Positions 1-6,335 of a DNA stretch of 15,847 bases are shown here, piece after piece. Made by a program: the position numbers and the translations under genes. The notes below the pieces were generated by a model. The model searched no databases and had not been told where the DNA came from. It saw nothing but the letters and a program-made list of their open reading frames with translations. This stretch comes from Anaerobacillus sp. (lineage in GTDB: Bacteria; Bacillota; Bacilli; Bacillales; Anaerobacillaceae), in NCBI GenBank assembly GCA_007118195.1, contig SKSA01000307.1, positions 1 through 15,847 of the forward strand, given 5' to 3'. Positions within the stretch are counted from its first letter, which is position 1; each line of letters starts with the position of its first letter.

Positions 1-253
1 ACAGTACTTCATGCTCCGTTAATACCGCATACTCCATCCATAAACCGAGAGATTCCGAAAGAGAGTATGCTTCTTTTTCAGGTTTAAAATGAGTTTTTAA
101 CGTCTGATTTTCGAAAACCATTTCGTGCCAAATAAAGTTTTCTAACGGTGTATCAAGCTTTACTTGTTCTTCCTTCATTGATGCTAAAAAATATATAAAA
201 GGAGCTAATAAAAGTAATATACTAATTACAATCCATGTTTTTCGTTTTTTCAT
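1..253 (-). CDS. N-terminal part of a membrane-anchored extracytoplasmic protein, possibly a family 8 glycosidase relative (partial)
   Basis: The frame opens at an ATG (253-251) and runs off the left edge, giving about 84 residues. It begins with a basic stretch (MKKRK), then a hydrophobic segment at about residues 7-25, which predicts a signal anchor or uncleaved signal peptide with the rest outside the membrane. A GGAG motif lies 9 nt upstream of the ATG. An overlapping ATG at 260 hits a stop after 12 codons and is not used. The segment around SESLGLWMEYAVL loosely recalls the start of the catalytic domain in Bacillus YdaJ-like family 8 glycosyl hydrolases, but too little sequence is present for a firm call. 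The gene is co-directional with sigK and separated from it by the sigK terminator. What is seen is the anchor and the open frame; the glycosidase idea is inference. Confidence 0.6.
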   Translation of the reverse strand, partial: MKKRKTWIVISILLLLAPFIYFLASMKEEQVKLDTPLENFIWHEMVFENQTLKTHFKPEKEAYSLSESLGLWMEYAVLTEHEVL

Positions 254-497
254 TATTCATTGCTCCTACTACAGAATTCATCAAAATCATTATTGAAATG
301 ATGTGAAATAACAAAAAGCCAATTTCAAAGTCTTCAGCAACTTTTCAATCTTCTATTTCAATTATTTAGTCACTACATATTATGCAGCGAATCTTTATTT
401 ATAAACCTTCTTGATTTAAAGTAACCTAAAGAAATCTTAAACTCGCCTATAGAAAAACTTAAAACTTTATATTTGAACTACGTCAACTAGACCGCAA

Positions 498-513
498 GTA
501 TAATTAATTATAC
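498..513. repeat. Perfect 16-bp AT-rich palindrome
   Basis: GTATAATTAATTATAC reads identically on both strands. It could be a protein binding site, but it lies about 245 bp upstream of the leftward gene and just beyond the sigK terminator. In such AT-rich DNA chance occurrence is possible. Confidence 0.35.
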
Positions 514-525
514 ATAACATGCAAA

Positions 526-548
526 AAGGCCACCCGTAGGATGGCCTT
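526..548 (-). terminator. Rho-independent terminator of sigK
   Basis: Read on the minus strand, the sequence forms a 10-bp stem (AAGGCCATCC with GGGTGGCCTT, one T-G wobble) around a 3-nt TAC loop, followed directly by more T residues (total run TTTTT). It lies about 38 nt past the sigK stop codon. Confidence 0.85.
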
Positions 549-569
549 ATGTTTGTGAATTTTTCACAC

Positions 570-582
570 GGTGTCAGGCACC
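570..582. repeat. Short GGTGTCAGGCACC repeat motif
   Basis: This 13-mer has GGTG/CACC arms around TCAGG and sits between the sigK stop codon and its terminator. A close relative, TGTCTGGCACC, occurs at 4803-4813, so the shared core is TGTC[AT]GGCACC. I recall similar short motifs scattered in Bacillus intergenic DNA; only the two copies are seen here. Confidence 0.4.
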
Positions 583-586
583 TGAA

Positions 587-1297
587 TTATTTTTTCCCCT
601 TCTGGCTTTGCTTATAAAACTCATGAAACAACTTCATCAAGGCGCGCTTTTCAATTCTTGAAACATAACTTCTTGAGATGCCGAGTTCCTTTGCGATTTC
701 CCTTTGTGTTCGTTCTTTTTTCATATCAAGACCGAACCTACCGATAATGACTTCCTTCTCCCTGTCGTCTAAAATATGGATATATTCATACACTTGCTTC
801 TTTTCCATTTTAAGCTGGATCGTATCAACAACGTCTTGTGTATCTGCTTGAAGAACATCGATAAGAGTGATTTCATTTCCTTCCTTATCTGTTCCAATCG
901 GGTCATGAAGCGAAACATCTTTTTTTACTTTCTTTAAAGCGCGTAGGTGCATGAGTATTTCATTTTCAATACATCTTGCTGCATAGGTAGCTAACTTCGT
1001 TCCTTTTCCACTTGAATAACTATCAATTGCTTTCATTAAACCAATTGTACCAATCGAAATTAAATCTTCATTATCTTCTCGGGTGTTTTCGAACTTTTTT
1101 ACTATATGTGCTACAAGGCGAAGGTTGTGCTCAATAAGGCGATTTCTTGCTACTTCGTCTCCTTCCTGCATAAGTTTTAAATATCGTTTTTCTTCTTCGT
1201 GTTTTAAAGGTTGTGGAAACGCATTGTTTTTCACAAAGGAAACAAAGAAGAAAATTTCTTTAATGAAATAGCTAAGTGCAGCTATAATACTAGACAT
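587..1297 (-). CDS. sigK: RNA polymerase sporulation sigma factor SigK, pro-form
   Basis: This encodes a 236-residue sigma-70 family protein that directs late mother-cell transcription (coat and mother-cell lysis genes) during sporulation. The start is the ATG at 1297-1295, preceded by GGAGGTGA at good spacing; the frame stays open for 34 more codons upstream, but those codons lack family similarity. Residues 1-20 ([20 protein letters not shown]) are the hydrophobic pro-sequence; by alignment with B. subtilis, the membrane protease SpoIVFB should cut near S20/F21, before [10 protein letters not shown]. Region 2 spans about 53-122 and contains [18 protein letters not shown]. Region 4 spans about 167-225, with the helix-turn-helix near 197-217 ([20 protein letters not shown]). 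The gene is continuous across the point where the skin prophage-like element splits it in B. subtilis. The family assignment is very secure. Confidence 0.97.
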   Translation of the reverse strand: MSSIIAALSYFIKEIFFFVSFVKNNAFPQPLKHEEEKRYLKLMQEGDEVARNRLIEHNLRLVAHIVKKFENTREDNEDLISIGTIGLMKAIDSYSSGKGTKLATYAARCIENEILMHLRALKKVKKDVSLHDPIGTDKEGNEITLIDVLQADTQDVVDTIQLKMEKKQVYEYIHILDDREKEVIIGRFGLDMKKERTQREIAKELGISRSYVSRIEKRALMKLFHEFYKQSQKGKK

Positions 1298-1602
1298 ACG
1301 CTCACCTCCAAAGGCATTTATATTATCTTTATGTCGAGATGAGCTTGTGTGTGTCTGTACACTTAATATTAAATAAGCCTTATTTTGTAAGTGAGACAAA
1401 TTTTTAGGATCAGGTTCTAATATTAAGTAAAAAAAATTAAAAAAATTTTTAGTTTTTTTATATAAGGTATTACATAATCAAATCCTTCGTTCTCCCTTAT
1501 AATATAAAGACTATTGTATATGCAGCCTTCTATTTAAATTATTCCAGTAAAATCTTATTCTTTTAAATATTCTTAAAATTCTCAAATTTCTAAAAGTAGG
1601 TC

Positions 1603-1631
1603 TTGAAAGCGTTTTCTTTTTGGTGTAAATT
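1603..1631 (+). promoter_or_regulatory. SigA-like promoter of the symporter unit
   Basis: TTGAAA (1603-1608; 5 of 6 matches to TTGACA) lies 17 nt from TAAATT (1626-1631; 4 of 6 to TATAAT). The cre site overlaps the -35 box and spacer, which would suit repression. The implied untranslated leader is about 130 nt. Confidence 0.45.
1604..1617 (+). promoter_or_regulatory. cre site (CcpA catabolite control)
   Basis: TGAAAGCGTTTTCT matches the Bacillus cre consensus TGWNANCGNTNWCA at every defined position except the last base. Because it overlaps the predicted -35 element, CcpA binding would be expected to shut off the symporter genes when preferred sugars are present. The match is seen; the regulation is inferred. 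Confidence 0.6.
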
Positions 1632-1769
1632 TTAATAAGCAGGGTAAATATTTTTTAAAAAAGGAGGGAACAAAATTCAGAATTACTTTTTATTGCAGTA
1701 AGTTGGAACTTATTTTTTATCCTAGACCGAACGTTTGCTTAGAATAAAAAAATTAGGGGGAGTCTTATC

Positions 1770-2042
1770 ATGAATGCTCATAAGAAAGAAGTTTTATTTA
1801 CCATTCTGATGACATTAGCGTTTTTACTTACTGCACATACAGGCCTATTATTTTCACTTTTTCCAGTAGAAGGATACATGTTTGGTTTTCCAATTATGTA
1901 CATCGTCCCAATTCTACTTGGATGGTTTGGTATTCTTTTTCTGACAATCATTAGTGGGGTAATTGGTAACCGTATTGATGAAGCGATTGAAAAAGAAAAC
2001 CAGGAAGAATTATCTAAACATAATAATGAGGGGGCGGTTTAG
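1770..2042 (+). CDS. Small two-helix membrane protein, probable accessory subunit of the adjacent symporter
   Basis: This 90-residue protein has two predicted membrane helices (about 8-31 and 41-66) and a charged, hydrophilic C-terminus. GGGGGAG lies 7 nt before the ATG. Its stop codon abuts the ATG of the following SSS symporter, so the two are almost certainly co-transcribed and translationally coupled. The pairing of a short two-helix protein with an SSS transporter is known from several families (for example DUF485 with ActP, and DUF4212 or DUF3311 proteins). The FGFP-x-M-Y segment at the start of helix 2 recalls DUF4212/DUF3311 proteins, but I cannot assign it firmly to one. It probably stabilises or modulates the transporter; that role is inference. 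Confidence 0.8.
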   Translation: MNAHKKEVLFTILMTLAFLLTAHTGLLFSLFPVEGYMFGFPIMYIVPILLGWFGILFLTIISGVIGNRIDEAIEKENQEELSKHNNEGAV

Positions 2043-3692
2043 ATGGAAGAGCAATTATGGCAGTTATCCAATCCTCTATTAGGGGTCTTCTTCATAATAC
2101 TCACATTTGTGCTTTTTTATGTAGTAAGTTACATTTCGAACCGTCAAAGTAAAACCGTTCAAGACTTATATGTTGCAGGTGCTGGGGTAGGTCCAATTAC
2201 AAATGGATTGGCGATGGCTTCAACGTATATGAGTTTAGCAACATTTTTAGGGGTAACTGCATTAATTTTACGGCTTCAAGTACCATTTATACTCGTTTGG
2301 ATCCAAATGGTATTAGCTATTCCGTTAATTACAATTATATACGGGGTTTGCTTAAGAAGAATGGGAGCCTTTTCTCCAACTCACTTTATTCGAGACCGCT
2401 ACGGAAAAACAGCATCGATTATCGCTGCCTTATGGATGATCTTAGTATGTTTAATGTATGCATTAGGACAAATGATCGGTATCGCAGTTACGTTTGAAAC
2501 ATTATTAGGAATTCCTTATATGACAGGTTTAATTGTCGGGGGATTAATCATCGTAGGTTATGTAACGATCGGTGGGATGAGTGGAGCAACAAATAACGCC
2601 GCCATTCAGATGGTTATTATTGCACTAATGTTCATCGTTCCACTCGGAGCGATTATGAAGGCAATGGGAAGTACTGGATGGTTTTTCCCACCGCTATTTT
2701 ATGCCGACATGGTACCGGCGATGTTAGAAGCTTTTCCATCCTTCTTTGATTATCAGTTCTCAGTTAAATGGTATTTTGCCCTAATTCCTGCCTTTACAAT
2801 CGGTGCATTAGGTCTACCTCACTTAGCGATGCGTATTTATACAGCATCTAGCTTAAAGAGTGCGCGTTCAGCGATGATTTGGTTTGCCTTTATTATCGGT
2901 CTAGTATTCTCAGCAACGTACACAATGGGGTTTGCAGGGGTTTACTTCGAACAATCAACTGGAATTATGATTGCTGATGCTGATACAGATAAATTAACGA
3001 TCATCTTAAACATGGTCTATAACCCTGAATGGGTAACAGCTCTTGTAATTGCTGGGGCAATTTCAGCCGGTCTATCGACGATAAGTGGTAACTTACTAGC
3101 AATCGGTGCCCTAATCTCTCAAGATATTGTTACAACGTTAAAGCCAGATTTATCATCTAAAATGAAAGTACGTTTAGGTTATTTCTCAATTTTCTTGGGA
3201 GGTATTGCAAGTATTATCTTAGCGATCAATCCTCCTGGATTCCTCGTAGTAAGTATATTATGGGCATTTGGTTTAGCAGGGGTAACTAACGCACCACTGA
3301 TTATAATGGGAGTTTGGTGGAAGGAAGCAAACCGTTTTGGTGCAATAGCTGCCTCATTAATTGGTGGTATTGTCTATGTTATCATCTCACCATTTGTTTT
3401 CCCATCAATCGTTATCGGCGGTCATGCCCTGACAGACGGCATGGGGATATCTGGGTCGATGTTTGCAGTACCGTTAAGCTTCATTTTATTAATTGCTATT
3501 TCTTACATTACAAATCGAATTCCTTCATTAAATGATACCGGTATAAGAGATGAAGTTAATAAACTCGTCGAACGAATTCATGGCTGGAGTTTAGTTAATC
3601 CTAACAGATACAATAATAATATTGGAGCATTCATCGCTTTAGCTGCTTGTTTTATCGTGATGATTTGGGCGTTAGTTCCTTGGGATTTTTAA
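2043..3692 (+). CDS. Sodium:solute symporter (SSS family), ActP-like, probable monocarboxylate transporter
   Basis: This 549-residue, highly hydrophobic protein has about 13 predicted membrane helices and should import a small solute with sodium at the cytoplasmic membrane. Family marks include the early LYVAGAGVGPITNGLAMAS region (43-61), where related transporters bind sodium and substrate; GALGLPHLAMRIYTASS (254-270), typical of the acetate/monocarboxylate branch; and the SSS signature AGAISAGLSTISGNLLA (337-353), in which S345 and T346 align with the sodium-site Ser-Thr of PutP. GAGGGGG precedes the start, inside the end of the upstream small gene. A terminator follows 117 nt after the stop. 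A carboxylate substrate is an inference from the ActP-like sequence; the cre site upstream suggests repression on preferred carbon sources. The actual solute cannot be read from sequence. Confidence 0.88.
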   Translation: MEEQLWQLSNPLLGVFFIILTFVLFYVVSYISNRQSKTVQDLYVAGAGVGPITNGLAMASTYMSLATFLGVTALILRLQVPFILVWIQMVLAIPLITIIYGVCLRRMGAFSPTHFIRDRYGKTASIIAALWMILVCLMYALGQMIGIAVTFETLLGIPYMTGLIVGGLIIVGYVTIGGMSGATNNAAIQMVIIALMFIVPLGAIMKAMGSTGWFFPPLFYADMVPAMLEAFPSFFDYQFSVKWYFALIPAFTIGALGLPHLAMRIYTASSLKSARSAMIWFAFIIGLVFSATYTMGFAGVYFEQSTGIMIADADTDKLTIILNMVYNPEWVTALVIAGAISAGLSTISGNLLAIGALISQDIVTTLKPDLSSKMKVRLGYFSIFLGGIASIILAINPPGFLVVSILWAFGLAGVTNAPLIIMGVWWKEANRFGAIAASLIGGIVYVIISPFVFPSIVIGGHALTDGMGISGSMFAVPLSFILLIAISYITNRIPSLNDTGIRDEVNKLVERIHGWSLVNPNRYNNNIGAFIALAACFIVMIWALVPWDF

Positions 3693-3808
3693 CTAATGAA
3701 AAAAACAACTGCAGTCTTATATAACCAAAACCTCTAAATATTAGGTTTACATTTTATAAATACAATATTATAGTATAAATAAGTTAATATAATGTTTGGA
3801 GAGTTGGA

Positions 3809-3861
3809 GACAGCATAAATATAAAAAGAGATTTCTCTTTTATATTATGTTGTCTTTTTTT
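3809..3861 (+). terminator. Strong rho-independent terminator of the symporter unit
   Basis: A long, nearly perfect hairpin spans 3809-3854 (GACAGCATAA... pairing with ...TTATGTTGTC, closing on AGAGA/TCTCT), followed by seven T residues. It ends about 28 nt before the next start codon, so it insulates the chemoreceptor-like gene from the symporter genes. Confidence 0.88.
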
Positions 3862-3889
3862 ATAATTTAAAAAGAGAGGCGATAGTAAA

Positions 3890-4714
3890 ATGAGTAAGTT
3901 ACTAGAAAGCGTTGTGTATGTGGCTCCACTATTAAATAAGGCTTATTTGTACGACTGTACTATATCTATAACTAACAAAGAAGAATACATAGCCTACTAT
4001 CCAGGCGAGAAGTTAGATATAAAAATAAAAGTCGGTAGCTCTTTACGAGACGGAGGAATTAATGCGACCGTTATAAAAACAGGTAAACGAGTAGTACGTT
4101 CTGTATCTTCTGAAGTCTACGGTGTGCCTTATATTGCAGTAGGTTATCCACTAGTAGAAAACAATCAAGTGGTAGGCTGCATTTCAACATGTGTCCCCAC
4201 GGACCGAGAAGAGTTAATTATTGAAATTGCCAACAAACTATCCTCGGTGACTAACGATATTGTTACTAATACTGAACTATTAGCTAATAGTTCGATTGAA
4301 CTTGAATTTACAAGTCAGGAAGTTAATAATTCTACACAAATTGTAAAAAAAAAGGTTGAAGAGTCTTCAAAGTTTAGTGATTTGATCAAGAACATTTCTA
4401 CCCAATCAAATATTTTGGGACTGAATGCTTCCATTGAAGCTGCTCGAGCCGGCAGACATGGTAATGGTTTTTCAATCGTAGCTAAAGAAATTAGAAAGCT
4501 GTCAGAGTCTACAAGTCAATCAGCTACAAATATCTCCTCACACTTGTTGGAGGTAAATGAGCTAATCAATAAAGTGTCAGAAGAAATGGAAAACACAAAA
4601 AATTTCACAGTCGATCAGTCCGCTGGGATTCAAGAGTTGTCTTCAGTGACGAACCGTCTACAGGAAATGATTGAAGAATTACGAACTTTAGCTAATAGTT
4701 ATAAAGCTCAATAA
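3890..4714 (+). CDS. Soluble methyl-accepting chemotaxis-type protein (YfmS-like)
   Basis: This 274-residue protein has no membrane helix and no HAMP domain. Residues 1-112 form a small sensor-like domain (VAPLLNKAYLYDCTISI... PYIAVGYPL... VVGCISTCVP), similar in outline to the N-terminus of B. subtilis YfmS. Residues 115-270 form the antiparallel coiled-coil signalling hairpin, with the conserved tip near 175-207 (LGLNASIEAARAG, then GFSIVAKEIRKLSE), where CheW and CheA normally dock. At about 155 residues the hairpin is short, as in cytosolic receptors. An AGAGAGG motif precedes the ATG. The gene stands alone between two terminators and converges on the catabolic operon. It probably monitors an intracellular signal linked to chemotaxis or a related kinase; the ligand is unknown. 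Confidence 0.88.
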   Translation: MSKLLESVVYVAPLLNKAYLYDCTISITNKEEYIAYYPGEKLDIKIKVGSSLRDGGINATVIKTGKRVVRSVSSEVYGVPYIAVGYPLVENNQVVGCISTCVPTDREELIIEIANKLSSVTNDIVTNTELLANSSIELEFTSQEVNNSTQIVKKKVEESSKFSDLIKNISTQSNILGLNASIEAARAGRHGNGFSIVAKEIRKLSESTSQSATNISSHLLEVNELINKVSEEMENTKNFTVDQSAGIQELSSVTNRLQEMIEELRTLANSYKAQ

Positions 4715-4733
4715 TTTTGAATGCTTGGCTACG

Positions 4734-4758
4734 AAAAAAGACATAGTATTTGTCTTTT
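4734..4758. terminator. Bidirectional terminator between convergent genes
   Basis: AAAAGACA (4736-4743) pairs with TGTCTTTT (4751-4758) around a 7-nt loop. It lies about 20 nt after the chemoreceptor-like stop codon. Read on the minus strand, the right arm is followed by extra T residues (TGTCTTTTTT), so it can also stop transcription from the nine-gene operon after that RNA passes the larger palindrome at 4780-4908. Confidence 0.65.
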
Positions 4759-4779
4759 AGAAAAGATCCTTATTAAGAG

Positions 4780-4908
4780 AAAGAAGAGGGTGTCCCAAAA
4801 CATGTCTGGCACCGATAACCACCAAATATAGACGGATGATAAAATCTGGACATCTCTATTTAGTAGCTATGTGTGGTGATCAGACACTTACCGGACCCCC
4901 TCTTCTTT
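4780..4908. repeat. Long imperfect palindrome (129 bp) in the convergent intergenic region
   Basis: The outer arms AAAGAAGAGGGTGTCC (4780-4795) and GGACCCCCTCTTCTTT (4893-4908) pair at 15 of 16 positions. Inside them, TGTCTG (4803-4808) can pair with CAGACA, and GATaACCAC with GTGGTgATC further in, with GCACC left over on the left side. The right arm begins 8 nt after the scoB stop codon. The structure could act as a terminator or mRNA 3' stabiliser for scoB, or be a dispersed intergenic repeat. The T-rich sequence after the right arm suits termination in the plus direction better than in the minus direction. Confidence 0.65.
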
Positions 4909-4915
4909 GTTTGTT

Positions 4916-5557
4916 TTATTTCAACCCTTCAGCAATAATCAATTCTGGTTCAGTTGAATTTTGAATATCTTCGACTGTAAAACCTTCCATTACCTCAACT
5001 AATTTCAGACCTTCTTCTGTCACATCAATCACTGCTCGATCTGTAATAATTCGGTTAACAACATTTTTTCCCGTTAACGGTAGGCTACACTTCTTTAATA
5101 TTTTAGGTTCACCTTTGCGATTCACATGATCCATAATGATTACAACTCTTTGAGCACCATGAACCAAGTCCATCGCTCCACCCATGCCTTTAATCATTTT
5201 TCCCGGGATCATCCAGTTAGCTAAATCACCATTTTCAGCTACTTCCATTGCTCCTAAAATAGCTAAATCAATATGACCACCACGGATCATCGCAAATGAT
5301 TCTGCACTACTAAAATAAGAAGCACCTTTGATAGCTGTCACTGTTTCTTTTCCTGCATTAATGAGGTCTGGATCAACGCTATCCTTTGTCGGATATGGTC
5401 CTATACCTAATAAGCCATTCTCAGATTGTAAAACTACTTGTTTATTGTCTGAAATATAATTTGCTACTAGTGTAGGCATTCCTATTCCTAAGTTAACAAA
5501 GAAACCGTCTTGCACTTCCTTTTCCGCACGCCGGGCAATTCGCTCACGATTATTCAC
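4916..5557 (-). CDS. scoB: 3-oxoacid (succinyl-CoA:acetoacetate) CoA-transferase subunit B
   Basis: This 213-residue beta subunit pairs with the upstream subunit A to move CoA from a donor, typically succinyl-CoA, to acetoacetate. The active-site glutamate is E46 in [11 protein letters not shown], the residue that forms the glutamyl-CoA intermediate in this family. [14 protein letters not shown] (22-35), [23 protein letters not shown] and [14 protein letters not shown] match B. subtilis ScoB closely. The start is a GTG with GGGGGAGG upstream, 33 nt after subunit A. It is the last gene of the operon. Acetoacetate from the HMG-CoA lyase two metabolic steps back in the same operon is the obvious substrate. 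AtoA, which uses acetyl-CoA as donor, is the main alternative. Confidence 0.93.
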   Translation of the reverse strand: MNNRERIARRAEKEVQDGFFVNLGIGMPTLVANYISDNKQVVLQSENGLLGIGPYPTKDSVDPDLINAGKETVTAIKGASYFSSAESFAMIRGGHIDLAILGAMEVAENGDLANWMIPGKMIKGMGGAMDLVHGAQRVVIIMDHVNRKGEPKILKKCSLPLTGKNVVNRIITDRAVIDVTEEGLKLVEVMEGFTVEDIQNSTEPELIIAEGLK

Positions 5558-5590
5558 TTTTTAACGCCTCCCCCAATATTTATATTGATA

Positions 5591-6280
5591 CTACTCGCTA
5601 ACAGTTAATCGTTCAATTCTCTTTTCTTGTTTACCAACAATCAAACGTTGGACATAAACACTCGGTGTATGAATTTGATCTGGTGGAAGTTCTCCAATTT
5701 CATAGAGTTCCTCAACTTCAGCAATAGTCACTTTACCTGCTGTAGCAATCATTGGATTAAAGTTTTGTGCCGTTTTGTTATAAATAAGATTTCCCATCTT
5801 ATCTCCTTTTGCTGCTCTCACTAAACTAAAGTCAGCAACTAAGCCTTCTTCCAATAAGTACTCTTTTCCGTTGAATACTTTTGTTTCTTTTCCCTCAGCA
5901 ATCGGTGTTCCAACTCCCGCTGGAGTATAAAAACCAGGAATGCCAGCGCCACCAGCGCGAATCTTTTCAGATAATGAACCTTGAGGAACTAACTCAACTT
6001 CAAGCTCTCCAGACAAAACTTGCCGTTCAAACTCCTTATTCTCTCCTACATACGATGAGATCATTTTCTTAACTTGCTTGTTTTGTAACAACAAACCAAG
6101 ACCCCAATCATCAACACCACAGTTATTAGAAATAATAGTCAAATCTTTTACCCCTGTTTCTAATAAAGCTTTGATTAAATTTTCTGGTATTCCTACTAAG
6201 CCAAATCCCCCTACCATAATTGTTGCACCATCATGAATATCCTTTACTGCATCAACAAATGAAGTATGAATTGATTTCAA
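5591..6280 (-). CDS. scoA: 3-oxoacid (succinyl-CoA:acetoacetate) CoA-transferase subunit A
   Basis: This alpha subunit (229 residues from the chosen start) provides the CoA-binding half of the transferase. [32 protein letters not shown] and the glycine-rich [18 protein letters not shown] loop are characteristic, and alignment with B. subtilis ScoA is continuous. I chose the TTG at 6280-6278 because the GAGGGAG motif then lies about 10 nt upstream and the N-terminus has the same length as the homologue. A GTG at 6289 would extend the protein by three residues but leaves almost no space after the Shine-Dalgarno sequence. It lies about 55 nt downstream of the carboxyltransferase gene with no terminator between them, consistent with one transcript. 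Confidence 0.93.
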   Translation of the reverse strand: MKSIHTSFVDAVKDIHDGATIMVGGFGLVGIPENLIKALLETGVKDLTIISNNCGVDDWGLGLLLQNKQVKKMISSYVGENKEFERQVLSGELEVELVPQGSLSEKIRAGGAGIPGFYTPAGVGTPIAEGKETKVFNGKEYLLEEGLVADFSLVRAAKGDKMGNLIYNKTAQNFNPMIATAGKVTIAEVEELYEIGELPPDQIHTPSVYVQRLIVGKQEKRIERLTVSE

Positions 6281-6335
6281 CGTTCTCACTCTCCCTCATT
6301 TTTATTTATATTTATGAAAATAACAAAAAGTTGAA

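Larger units (their letters stand above)
254..586. other. Intergenic spacer between the partial membrane-protein gene and sigK
   Basis: This 333-base AT-rich stretch has no convincing gene. It holds the ribosome binding site of the leftward gene, a 6-bp inverted repeat ATCATT/AATGAT around 285-301, a perfect 16-bp palindrome at 498-513, the sigK terminator at 526-548, and a short GGTG...CACC repeat at 570-582. I found no confident promoter for the leftward gene. Confidence 0.6.
1298..1769. other. Divergent control region between sigK and the symporter unit
   Basis: These 472 bases, very rich in A and T, hold no credible gene. The right part contains the SigA-like promoter and cre site of the symporter unit, an unused Shine-Dalgarno-like sequence at 1660-1672, and a small hairpin with a T-run at 1699-1718. 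On the minus strand a TATACAAT box (1513-1520), with an AATAATT box about 15-17 nt upstream of it, resembles a SigE promoter. It would leave a leader of over 200 nt for sigK, so I rate it as only a candidate. Confidence 0.5.

Noticed and set aside
587..1399. Longer sigK reading frame beginning at 1399
   Set aside because: The extra 34 codons have no family similarity and the strong GGAGGTGA motif sits directly before the internal ATG at 1297.
1673..1701. Leader peptide after the AAAGGAGGGAAC motif
   Set aside because: The only possibility needs an ATT start and encodes 8 codons, which is not supportable.
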